From positions 12,662,585 through 12,726,584 of the forward strand of contig JANAVB010002199.1 in NCBI GenBank assembly GCA_029216955.1: a stretch of 64,000 nucleotides of DNA, given 5' to 3'. Positions 22,386 to 33,411 of the stretch are shown here, piece after piece. How positions within the stretch are numbered: position 1 is the stretch's first letter; the number at the start of each line of letters is the position of its first letter. Both the position numbers and the translations under genes were made by a program. Source of the stretch: Iris pallida. Lineage: Eukaryota > Streptophyta > Magnoliopsida > Asparagales > Iridaceae. The notes under the pieces were generated by a model. The model was not told where the DNA came from and did no database searches. It saw only the letters and a list, made by a program, of their open reading frames with translations.

Positions 22386-25124
22386 TGTACATAGTATCAT
22401 AACATAACCTGGTTGGATCCTTGTGTATTGATTGGGGGTACGGGGAGTAGAAATGGACATGTGAATAATACACCAATAGTGTAGCATCAGAATCATTCCA
22501 TAGTATAGCATCAGAATCATCCTAGGCCATTTACATGTCTATTGTACCCTGAACCACTAGCCACTGTTAGTCTCTATTTATAGTAGATATTTCTATTATA
22601 GCTCTCTCTCTCTGTTTACATACATCATTTCTTTCAGTACCTGTATCTTACTTTACTGCATGATTATATTTTCTAACCTGCTATGAACTGTTGAGATGTA
22701 ATGTGCTCGCTCCTGTCCTGACTGGACCTGTTGATAAATTTTACAGATAGCTTGGAGGTTGCCTGCTAGCCTAGAGGAGACACTTTAAAGGTTGTTTGGA
22801 TAGTTTTTCATTTGTCTGGAGTTGTATTTACTTTGTGGATTACTGTATTTGAGTTCTGAGTTGTATTTCTGGGTTTATGTATCTTAGACACTTAGACTTC
22901 TATCTCCTGTATCTCTTTTGGATTTCATGTTTTATCTATCTTCCTTATCATGCTCTACCTTAGATGTGATTGAGACTGTATCTGCTATGTCACCCCACAT
23001 TCGGGGAGTATAAACCGTTAGCATTATATTGTTAGATGTTGTGACCTAGGACAGCGTTCTACCGCCGACACTGCGGCGTAGTCTGGGTGTCGTTACGTTC
23101 TCGTACCCTAACAGTGGGTGCGGGTCGTGACACATTTTTAGTGGTGGCCCATGCAGGTCGAGTTTGTGTAAGTGGTATTCGAACTAGAGTACCACTACAG
23201 CCTGCAGTAGGAAGGATATATTTTTGAAGGTACTCAATCACAGTTAGGATCCCTTGAAAGATTCCTGGACGACCCCTGAGAATCTTATTTTAACTTCGAT
23301 TTGAAAACTCTTTTTGAATTGATTTATCTATATTTTCTGTTGTTGAATTTGATTTTGATGGATTATTGTTGAATTTGAGTTCGTATTTATATGACTTGGT
23401 GGATTTTTGTTCATTTTTGAATCTTGAGGTTCATTGATAAATTTGATTTTTGGGTATCCATTGTTGATTTAATTTAATTTTTGGCAAGATAAAATTATAT
23501 GGGCTAGGTCGTCTAAGTTTTGGAATCTAGTCTTCTATAGTCACATTAGCCAGCATGGTGAGGACATATAGTCTGATTTTGGATATATTTCTCGGGTGGG
23601 AATTTAAGGTTTTTGCAGCCAAGCTAGCGGCACCGCGAAAATGTAAATACCACGATTCTAGAGGTATGTGCCTTAGTCGAGACTCTGTGATTATCGTAGC
23701 CTTGCTTACTAATATGACGAGGATTTAGAGTACCATGATTTTGGATAGACGCATATGATTATCAGATTGTATCTTAAAAACTTTTGAACATGTTTTCTCT
23801 GCTTTTGTTCAGTCTTTCAGAAAAAGAATTATTGGTTGTTTTTGTTTTGCTCCTCATTATTTAACTTAGGAGTAGGAGTAGGAGTAGGAGTAGCTTTAGC
23901 TATTATTATAAACCTTTGTGTAAACTTTTGCTATGAAATCCTTCATAATACAATGAATCAATGATTTTGCTAGACCTTATTTTGGATTTGGTATTATAGT
24001 TCTGGTTTCAAAATGGGTTCCTCTTTTAAAACGGATAAGCAAAACATATTCTATTATCATTCTTTTTCTGCCAATATTTTATTACCATCATCCCTTGTCT
24101 TATATAACTGTCCTGATTATATCAATTCTGTCTCGTATCACATTCTGTCAGCTGTACTTGAACCCCTGAATCCTTATATATCGTTTTTATCTGAGAAATG
24201 TTGAGGAAGTGACGTGAATCATCTAGGTCAAAATGACGTAATTGGTTATCATATGATGATTTTGTAGGAATCAAAATGTTGGATGTCAAATATAAAAATT
24301 TGAAATAGAGATGTGGTAAAGGTTTAAAATGAACCCGAGGGATAAATGTTATCAATTTAGAAACAAACACAGAAAGTGGGTTATGAATAATTCATGGATG
24401 TATTTTAAAACTAATGAGGATATTCAAGGTCAACCTAGTTTTGAGAACTTAGAGAATCCTGGTTATTGATTCTTATGAACATGTACTTTAAAGGCTATAT
24501 AGAATTTAGAAATGAAAAGAAGAATTTAATTGTATTCAATGATTATGCAAAATTGAACTAGAAATCGTAAGAGGGTGACTAGAGACAAAGAAAACACAAG
24601 GATTTTAGGCTATAGGAATTATTTTGATGATTGGGGGAAAATTTTAGAATTCAAAAGGATAATATTGAAGATGAACGTTGAAAAAATATGAAGGTTGATT
24701 TTTGTATGACATAGTGGTATTAGAGTGGAGTAAATATGAGACTTGATTTAAAACAAGTACAAGGATTCATAAACTGGATCTAGAGGTTTCGGATCTAATT
24801 TAGAACGAGGTGAAAGAATTTGGAAATTTGATTAAATGGATAAGTGTTGATACCTGATTAAGAGGGGTATGCTTTGTGGAAATGTTTTAAGAGTTGGAAT
24901 TTTGTCTATAGTGATCATGGTAAAGGGTTAGATGACTGAAGGCTATAAAATTTCGATGATAGTCATATAAAGGTTGATTTTCATATTGGGATTTGTGAGA
25001 AATTATGATTTAGCAAATAATAAATTTGATGGTATTAGAGAGAGATAATTAACTTGACTTCTTATGAAATCTTTTCTTGTTTTCCCTAAAAGGGTTTTTC
25101 AATAACCATTGAATCCTAGCTCCC

Positions 25125-26690
25125 TTAATCACGACCAAATCGACTTCGATTATCTTTTCTTATCATATTAATATCTTGGGTTGTACTCAATTGAATTAAA
25201 CTTAATTATGACCTGAATTCCCATTCTTGTATGCTCGTGCTCAGACTTCGATGAATTTGTCCTCCACACTGCCCAATCTTGGTTTCCAGAATTGATCAAC
25301 TTAGATCGTATCGTGACTAAAAATTCTTAATATTAATGTGATTGGATTTCAATGCTATTGACATTCGTTCCTTAAACTTTTGATCTTGATTTCCTTGAAT
25401 AGTACCCTTTACCGTACCACCAGTATCGACCCTTGACCGTACTCAATTTATTTGAATTCCATCGTGACTTGGATCTCTATCATATGTGGCTCGTGCTCAA
25501 AAATCTTGATTTCAAAATTTTTCGAATCTAAATTCAATTATTGATTAGCTTTACTTTTTATTGTGTCAATATTCTAATTTTGATCGTAATCGAATTTCGA
25601 TACCCATATCACTCGTGCATAAAACTCTGAATTATTCTTGGAAACGACTAAGTTCTGTTCCAATTCCGATTTATCTTCATACTACCCTTGATTATACCAA
25701 ATTTCATGCTTGATCATGCCTAGGCTACTACCATACTCTTCATCATATCTAAATACTATTTGACCAAGGTTGGACTGATTTCATCTTCGATCGTGTCGAA
25801 TTAACGATTACGATCATGTTCGAATTTTAACACTAGTATCCAAACTCTTTTCTGACCATGATTTACTTCCTGATTATATCTAAACTCCTTGTGATTAGTC
25901 ATGCCTAGGTGACCCGGCAGGACTAGACGACTATGAAATCCATGGTCGTGATTCTTAAGATCATGACTATCGTACCGATTTTTGCCTCTAAATCGTGCTT
26001 GAAAATTTTGTCCTTGATCACGACTACAGATTGACTATGAACTTGTCATGAATTGAGTGATCATATCAATTTTTTTTTCATTGTGCCTAAAATCTTGATC
26101 TTCATAGTCGTGATCAAATTTGATTTTGATCATGTCTGAACAATTTCTCTGTTAATGCCTAGATTTCAATTCTCTAACTGCTCGTGCTATGAGTTCATTC
26201 CTGAATCATACCCAGATTTTATTTTGGGTAACTTATCCTTGATCGTGCCAAGGTGACTTAAATCATTTTCAAATTTCTAATCACGACCGAGCCCTGATTC
26301 ATGACTTAATTAATCTTGTCCATTAGATTTTGATCGTGCCTATAAGACTTTAATTTTTGTATCTTGATTGTGTCAAAATTTTATCCTTGGTTTACCAGGT
26401 CTTGTTTTTGATCGTGCTTGTGTGACTCTAACTCCGACCTTATCAAGCCTAGATTCTGTTGGTCGTACTATACTCAGATTTGACCCTACCTTATCACAAC
26501 CAAAACAACAATTTGTTATTTTAGTCGCAACTCGAGTCGTGCCTAAGATACTTAATCTTCGTTCTAAATCGTGCCTAGTTGATTCGACCATACCATGATT
26601 CTATCGTGCCAAATCAATAGTCGTGTCTAAATAATTTCGAGTTGATTATCGTGATCGTGCCAACTCGTCGTTCTTGATCGTGCCTGCCAT
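25125..26690 (+). repeat. Dispersed GATCGTGCC-like motif array
   Basis: About thirty variants of GATCGTGCC (also ATCATGCC, CTCGTGCT, ATCACGAC) recur at irregular 20-100 bp intervals. They include 26241-26249, 26332-26340, 26410-26418, 26567-26575, 26602-26610, 26653-26661 and 26676-26684. The sequence between them is AT-rich and not obviously repeated. The array ends about 50 bp before the GAGGACGAAA block and about 75 bp before the polypurine tract. Function unknown. Confidence 0.75.
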
Positions 26691-26737
26691 ACCGCCTAAA
26701 ATTTCTATCATGTTTTAACCCCCTTGCCGAGCTTTAA

Positions 26738-26766
26738 TTTCGAGGACGAAATTTTTTCAAGGAGGG
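26738..26766 (+). other. Gypsy-type polypurine tract
   Basis: TTTCGAGGACGAAATTTTTT followed by CAAGGAGGG, immediately before the 3' LTR at 26773. The GAGGACGAAATT..AAGGRGGG block is characteristic of plant Ty3/gypsy (chromovirus, Tekay-like) 3' ends. It is the main evidence for which superfamily mobilises this element. Confidence 0.8.
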
Positions 26767-26772
26767 TATATT

Positions 26773-28589
26773 TGTAACCTCCGTAAATTGAATTCTTGGA
26801 TAATTTCAAAAATTTGTATTTTTATTCTATTTCGTATTTTTCAAAATTTCAAATTTTTCTAAATCTCGAAAAACGTGCAATTTTTAATTTTTGGAAAACA
26901 AATTTGACCGTGATTGTTATCGGTCCTTGTTGGCTTTGGTTTACTATTTTAGGTGATTATGTCCTATTGGAATTTTTTGTCGTTTTCTTGAAACAATAAG
27001 ATTTTAATATTAATCTGTATGAGAGACATTATTGAATTTTGGAATTTCTAAATATCATTATTTACTAAATAAATAATTTCTAAGTATATTTAAATAATTA
27101 AGTGAATATATTAGTATTATTTTATTGGAAAAATCCCGGCTAAATTGTAATTAGCCACTTGTTAAATTAGTATTAGCTAGTAATTTTAACTATTAATTTA
27201 TAACTAATTTATTATTTTTGTACTAATTAATTGGCAGGTGATATGGTTAGCAGTTAGTGATTAGCTTTAGTTTTCCACTATGTTTTTCCTAATTCTATTA
27301 CATGTACACTTTTAGGGTTTTCCCCCACTTTTCCTATAAATATCACTTTTTCCCAAACCCTAAAATCCCTACACACATCCCTAGGAAATTCCTAGCAGCC
27401 TACCCCCCTTTTGTTTCCAGCACCCCCAATCTCCCGAACCACCCCGACCATCCCCTTCCGGCTATTGCCGGAGGACCAAACCACCACCAGAACACTTCCG
27501 CCACTGCCGCATCCGAGTCAGTGCCGCCCAGGCCGGATCTCCTCCTCCGCAGGTGGCCGCTGAGACCCGCCCAAACCGAACACAACCACCGGCCACCCCT
27601 GGCCGATGCACCCCAAGCCACCTCCGCCATCACCAACAGCCGCCACACTACTGTTCCCCACCCTGGCCGTCGCCCATCACCATCCGCCACCATGGCCGGA
27701 CGCCATCACCACCCTGCCCGACCAACCTCCACCGCCATAAACCGTCCGCCGCCACCACCAGGATACCACCGCCACCACAACTTTTTGCCCAAAAATCCAA
27801 CCATCGATAGAGAGAGAGAGGGAAGAGAGGACCTGGCTGGCGCGCCGCCGCGCGAAGCGGTCGTCCGCCGCCATGACCGCGACCCCGCGCCGTCCTGGAC
27901 GAGATCGCGCCGCCGCGCGAGTCCTCCGTCCGCCGTCCAGACCCAGACCGCTCCCTCCTCTGGCGCCATGGCGAGCTCCACCGCGCTGCTCCGCCGAGCC
28001 TCGACCCTCCGCCGAGAGATCCCGCTCGTGAGCCCCTTCCCTTCTCTGTGTGTTTGGTTCAGTAGATGTAGAGATTGGAAACCCCCTTTCTGTTACCTAT
28101 AGTTTATAATATGTATATAATAATTTATATATAGTTTAAATAATTTATATAATAGTTTAGATAATAGTTTAAATAATAATTTATTAATAGTTTATATATT
28201 ATTCTTATATAATGGTTATGTATAATAGTTTATAATAATTGTTAATTAGTTTATAAATTGTCAATATAACATTATGTATAATAGTTTTATAAAAATGTAT
28301 AATGGTATATTATATTGTGTATTAGTTTATATAATTATATTAGTTTAATATATAAATGTACATTGTTTATATAATGTATAACAGTTTTGATATAAAATAT
28401 ATTAGTTTACATATAATGTTATTATTTTATTATTATTATTATTAAATTCTTGCTGGTATTGTTCTGTTAATAATTAGGATTCTCAAGATTAATATTACCA
28501 TTAATTGATTTTGGGCTTCTAGTCCTATGTTTTCTTATAATATCAATTTTAATATATATTATATATATCTAATATATATATATATTATA

Positions 28590-28621
<32 letters not shown>

Positions 28622-30115
28622 TTGTTTTGCATTATTGTCATTTATTAGTACAGAAATGATTTTTTTGGATTTTGAAGTATTATCTAAATATGTTGATTAA
28701 TACAGATATAGTTTTTAACATTATAAGGATTCCAAAATTTATTATATTTATTTAATTATATTTTTCTGAAATCATAAATCGTGACCATTTAAGTCATTTT
28801 GTATTTCTTGATTTGATTAGTGTACTAAACCCTGATTTTAGACTTTTATATACCAAACTAGGCTTTTTGGACTATTCTGGACTCATTGGGACTGCCCGTG
28901 TCGTCGTCTGGGACCCTCTATTGAGCTTAGCATGGTACCTACCTCGTGTCGACACGTTCGTGTCGCGCACGTCGACTCCAACCAATCGAGGCGAGTACAT
29001 TCTCTGATCATTTCATATCCTGCTTAGAACTATTTCCTGCAGTAGATTACTTTACTTGTACTGTCACGTTGGTCAACAGATTGGTACTATAGGATCCCTT
29101 CTTGAGATGTTATCCTTAGGGAGCATCGAGTACTCTATGTTCTGTGCGTTTCACTTACATAGCGTATCACTATGCTTCGTTGATTTCTTCGATCACTTGT
29201 GACATATACTCTTATGATCACAGAGTCTTCCTGGAATTCTTATCCCATTTATGGGTCTACTATGTATCACCCTTCGGGGGCTTATCACCTTTCGGAGGCT
29301 TTTCACCTTTCGGAGGCTTATCACCTTTCGGAGGTTTACCACCCTTCGGGGGCTGTACATAGTATCATAACATAACCTGGTTGGATCCTTGTGTATTGAT
29401 TGGGGGTACGGGGGAGTAGAAATGGACATATAAATAATACACCATAGTATAGCATCAGAATCATTCCATAGTGTCCAGAATCATTCCATAGTGTAGCATC
29501 AGAATCATCCCAGGCCATTTACATGTCTATATTGTACTCTGAACCACTAGCCACTGTTAGTCTCTATTTATAGTAGATATTTCTATTACAGCTCTCTCTC
29601 TGTTTACATACAGCATTTCTTTCAGTACCTGTATCTTACTTTACTGCATGATTATATTTTCTAACCTGTTATGAATTGTTGAGATGTAATGTGCTCGCTC
29701 CTGTCCTGACTGGACCTGTTGATAAATTTTACAGATAGCTTGGAGGTTGCCTGCTAGCCTAGAGGAGACACTTTAGAGGTTGTTTAGATAGTTATTTCAT
29801 TTGTCTGGAGTTGTATTTACTTTGTGGATATTGTATTTGAGTTCTGAGTTGTATTTCTGGGTATATGTATCTTAGACACTTAGACTTCTATCTCCTGTAT
29901 CTCTTTTGGATTTCATGTTTTATCATCTTCCTTATCATGCTCTACCTTAGATGTGATTGAGACTGTATCTGCTATGTCACCCCTTCGGGGAGTATAAACT
30001 GCTTAGCATTATATTGTTAGATGTTGTGACCTAGGACAGCGTTACCGCCGACACTGCAGCGTAGGCTGGGCGTCGTTACGTTCTCGTACCCTAACAGTGG
30101 GTGCGGGTCGTGACA
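26773..30115 (+). repeat. 3' LTR of the LARD
   Basis: 3343 bp with the same architecture as the 5' LTR. It differs by scattered substitutions (for example in the GC-rich leader around 27460-27600) and indels, so the insertion is not brand-new. It carries the longest leader reading frame (27302-28102, Pro/His-rich), which I regard as compositional. Confidence 0.9.
29268..29353 (+). repeat. 18-bp UUCG-type tandem array, five units
   Basis: Four full units (29268, 29286, 29304, 29322) and a partial fifth (29340). The outer units have CCCTTCGGGG and the inner ones CCTTTCGGAGG. The 5' LTR has four units. Confidence 0.85.
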
Positions 30116-30370
30116 GATAGGTAACCCACAACCAAGACTCTACCTTAATTTCTAGGCACCCTTCTACCTTAACATGGTACCTAATACCTTACCCTTGCAT
30201 CTTGATACTTTAACTTGGTATCTCAATACCTTATCTTGAAGGTATCACAAATACCTTACCTTACCCATTACTAAGGTAATTCACATTACCTTGTCCATAC
30301 CAAGGTAAATCATATTTACCTTGAGATACCACTCTTGGTATCCTAAGATACCAAGACACTAACCTATCTA
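30116..30370. repeat. ACCTTA/TAAGGT-rich cluster, right half
   Basis: Many ACCTT, AAGGT and GGTATC words lie within 250 bp. The left half of the same cluster is at about 19735-19833, so the LARD inserted into the middle of it. Within the cluster the words form many short inverted repeats. Confidence 0.6.
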
Positions 30371-30540
30371 ACCATTACCTGCCACTATCTAATTCTAAAC
30401 TAACCTCTCACATATCCTTCTAACATTACATTAACTTCTAACAACCCACCTACCAATATCTTAACATATAGGATACTAACACTCAACTAACATACAACAT
30501 CCTATTTAACCTCTCATCTAACCTCTCCTATAGACACTCA

Positions 30541-30606
30541 CACACCACACACACACACACACACACCACACACCACACCACACACACACACACACCATAT
30601 ATATAT

Positions 30607-30642
<36 letters not shown>

Positions 30643-30930
30643 AATATATATAAATATATATATATATATATATCCACAAACACCTCACAACCTCTACACA
30701 CACAAAAAAATATACATAACACCCCCCCACACACTAACATATATATACATACATACATACATACATACATACATACATACATACATACATCATACATACA
30801 TTACGTACATACATACATACATCATTCTCCTCATCTCTTCACACTCTCTAACATCCACACAACACATACTCCTCACAACACAATCACACACACACATTAA
30901 CACACGTATAATATATATATATATATATAT

Positions 30931-30975
<45 letters not shown>
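30541..30975. repeat. Compound microsatellites (CA)n, (AT)n, (CATA)n
   Basis: Successive arrays: CA-type about 30541-30595, AT-type about 30597-30672, CATA-type about 30743-30825, AT-type about 30909-30975. The short reading frames here encode only repetitive residues. Confidence 0.9.
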
Positions 30976-30981
<6 letters not shown>

Positions 30982-32317
30982 CACACACACATACACTAAC
31001 ACTAATATTTATATATATCCAAACATCCTGAAACCTATCCGAATACCCAAATCCTCGCAATTCTACCCTCTAGGGATTAGACATGTACCCCACACAAGCA
31101 ATCTAACTCGCGCACGCAAACGAAAACGAGAAACGAGCCCCGAATGGCCAAATGGCCATTCTGACGACTCTGGGGTGTCCGATTTGCGATACCGTACGAT
31201 ACGGACACCAAACCTATCCGGATTCGACCCAACTCTACCCACGAGTTCTAAATAATGATTAGAACCTATTCTGAGTGCTAACTTTCCGATTCTAGTGTCG
31301 GTGCAAAAAGTCACCCGTGTGTTGGAACCCAAAAACTCCGAAAAAGTCTATTTTCATGATTTCTCATAAACGACCCCACGTATCCAAATATAGACACGTA
31401 CCTAGCCTTATCTCACCCAAACTAACCTAATTAGGTCTAATTAGGCTAGGGACAACACCCAAATATGTCAATTTAGGGTTTTTTCCCCCAATTTGGCACT
31501 AAACCTAGGCTAAAAGTCCTAAATCGGGTCCAATGGGTTCCAAATATCTCCTAATGGGTTATCCTACATCTCGGGCATCCTCTAATATGCAAATGTCACT
31601 AGTTAGAAGTAATTACAAGGTTAGTGAGGGTTTACCTCTTGGGAGTTGGAATCCTAAGAAAAAGTCCCAAAATTACTTCTTCTTAGGTCAAAGCCCAAAA
31701 TCTATGCTTCCACCACCACCAAGCTAGATCTACCTAGATCAAAACCACAAATAAGAGGTAAACAAGTTAGCACCAAGATTAGAGAGTGATCTAGAGTATG
31801 AAGAAGATTTGGAAGAGATTTGCTTACTTTGGAGCTTAAAATGCAAAAGGGAAAAGAAGGATTTTGTGGAATAGAGAAAGAATGAGAGAGAGAGAGTGTT
31901 CTTGCAAATGAGAGCATGGGGGGTACATATTCTGGCCAGCCATGTAAAAGGGGGTTTGGGGCATTGTGCAAAGTCGCAAATTCCCTCCAAGTCAAAGAAT
32001 AGAAGGGTTTTGAGTTGGGGTCAAATGGTAACTTGAAAATTCTAAATTCCAAGTTCTAAATCTAATTCTAAACTCTAATTCCCATTAAAATCAAATGGGA
32101 TTAGTCAAATAAATATCTGGGTTTGGTCATGACAAGTTGGACGGATCCAATTGGGTCCAAACTGACCCGGGTCACTAACACAAGTCGAAATGAGACAAAA
32201 CTCAAACCCGATCAAATAAACCCCAGAACACATATTAATAAATAAATATTCACAAAAATATTAGAATATTAAAATGACAAATTTGTCCTTAATTTTGAAA
32301 TTGGAAGTGAAAATCTA

Positions 32318-32346
32318 CCCCCTTGAAATAATTTTGTCCTCGAAAT
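32318..32346 (-). other. Polypurine tract of the reverse gypsy element
   Basis: On the minus strand TTTCGAGGACAAAATTATTT then CAAGGGGG, the same type of 3' signature as at 26738. It defines the orientation of the LTR at 32312-18007 as the 3' LTR of a minus-strand element. Confidence 0.75.
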
Positions 32347-33319
32347 TAAAGTTGGTTGTACTTTTCTCTAGGTCAACCCCCAACAGTCAAGGTCAAAACT
32401 TCTATCTAGCAACACCAAGATCATGGTCCCACTGGTCACAATTTTATAGTCTCAATAGGGTCACTACACTATCTAGCACAACAAAACACAATCCAAGAGG
32501 TACTATTGGAACATACAACAATCATGGAAAAAACGAAGAACAAAATGACAGACTGCTAACCCATCACCTGTAGCATCGGCCTCCTCAACCGTCAACGTAG
32601 AAACCCTGCCCGCGCTGGGTATATCCCTCTGCTGGTACGGGCATGACACTGTTCCACAGGTAGCCTAACTTCATCTCCTGCCCTTGGTATGGACACTGGC
32701 CAGGACGATGAAGGGTACCCCAATTCGAGTCGAAAAAATACAGTGACTTAGTGGGGTGAATCAAGAGTGGATCTTGCGTTAAGAAAGTCGTGCGATAAAA
32801 ATGAAGCATAAGACAGTGTGACTGAGTGGGACACGAAGGTCACGGGTGTAGGGTGTATTATCTAGATCATGCATGTGAAGTTGGTTTTTGAGAAAACAAC
32901 TAGCCTTGTGCTCCTAAATTAAAGTCATAGCAATGTGCATATGATAATCATAATTAAAGTGGGAATGGTCAAATAGCCTAAATTGATCCGAAATTGTGAT
33001 ACAAAGTAGTACAAAGGAACAACTTTGAGTGGGACATGATATATCAAAATAAAGATAATCTTGTCTACTACAAACTCATGAAGGGAGTTTCCAGAGATTG
33101 ACATCTCTGATGCTCTAGAATCAAAGTCACGGAAGAACATCATCTATATTACAGAAGTGAAATGGTTGAGATGACATGTTAGGATCCTTCTCAAGATACA
33201 ATCTGATAATCATATGCGCATGTCCAAAATCATGATACTTAGAATCCTCTCCACGCTAGTAAACAAGGCTGCGATAAAATATAGGGTCCATAACTGGGGT
33301 ATGTACCTCTATAATTACG
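32347..33319 (-). other. Remaining internal sequence of the reverse element
   Basis: About 1 kb between the polypurine tract and the assembly gap. It should be the 3' end of an internal domain. I recognise no gag or pol motif in any frame. The sequence stops at the 13-N gap. Confidence 0.5.
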
Positions 33320-33332
33320 NNNNNNNNNNNNN
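33320..33332. other. Assembly gap, 13 N
   Basis: Exactly thirteen N. From what I know of scaffolding conventions, 13 N is the placeholder used by Bionano hybrid scaffolding when neighbouring contigs are predicted to overlap, rather than a measured gap. It lies between the two copies of the duplicated locus. Confidence 0.9.
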
Positions 33333-33411
33333 TAACGTACTCATTGATATTACCAAGTCTCTTAAGAAATTTATCACTCTTAACTTTGATGGAGGTTATG
33401 GTGGCAACATT

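Larger units (their letters stand above)
19834..23132 (+). repeat. 5' LTR of the LARD
   Basis: 3299 bp, TGTAACCTCC..GGGTCGTGACA. Order of parts: AT-rich U3, TATA box (20389), GC-rich leader (about 20440-21110), long AT-rich tract with a (TA)n array (about 21596-21672), an 18-bp UUCG-type array (22319-22385), and a conserved 3' end. Shorter than the 3' LTR (3343 bp) and than the same LTR in the right copy (3352 bp), mainly through small deletions in AT runs. Confidence 0.9.
1..26004. repeat. Left copy of a large direct duplication
   Basis: This stretch is repeated in the same orientation at 37859-64000. Order, gene structure and every transposon junction agree. The offset is 37858 at the left edge and 37996 at the right, so net indels total about 138 bp over 26 kb. 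The unit continues beyond the left edge of the window. Differences are nearly all short indels in AT runs, dinucleotide repeats and homopolymers. It probably reflects one locus assembled twice (see the 13-N gap), although a real recent tandem duplication is not excluded. Confidence 0.97.
23133..26772 (+). other. Internal domain of the LARD, non-coding
   Basis: No open reading frame with recognisable similarity. There is no canonical TGGTATCAGAGC primer-binding site directly after the LTR; a weakly similar TGGTATTCGAAC occurs about 40 bp in (23173). An AGGAGT hexamer array lies at about 23867-23893. The last 1.6 kb is filled with GATCGTGCC-like motifs. Confidence 0.75.
19834..30115 (+). mobile_element. 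Complete LARD-type non-coding LTR retrotransposon
   Basis: A 10282-bp element bounded by TG..CA long terminal repeats (19834-23132 and 26773-30115) with a 3640-bp internal domain. Just before the 3' LTR is the polypurine-tract context typical of plant Ty3/gypsy elements. No gag or pol homology is seen in any frame of the internal domain, so it should depend on proteins from another gypsy element. This matches the definition of LARDs: long LTRs and a conserved non-coding interior of about 3.5 kb. The flanking pentamers CTTAG and GATAG share only TAG, so the target duplication is imperfect. The element is nested in a reverse-oriented LTR. A second copy starts at 57766. Confidence 0.85.
30116..32312 (-). 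mobile_element. Reverse-oriented long LTR, second part
   Basis: Continuation of the LTR interrupted at 19833. On the minus strand it starts at about 32312, just after a polypurine tract. It contains microsatellites (30541-30975) and a CpG-rich zone (31060-31330) with a CGATACGGACACCAAAC block. That block also occurs in the reverse LTR at 203-2824, near 2112. No coding sequence is recognised. Confidence 0.65.

Noticed and set aside
27302..28102. 266-residue open frame in the LARD 3' LTR (and shorter versions at 20335, 58294)
   Set aside because: It is Pro/His/Thr-rich, follows from the C-rich leader composition, is open on both strands, and is broken in the sister LTRs. I do not call it a gene.
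30518..31002. Tyr/Ile/Cys/Val-rich reading frames
   Set aside because: They are translations of AT, CA and CATA microsatellites.
32585..33143. Minus-strand frames near the gap (74 and 72 residues) considered as gypsy gag remnants
   Set aside because: I could not identify a gag, zinc-knuckle or protease motif in them.
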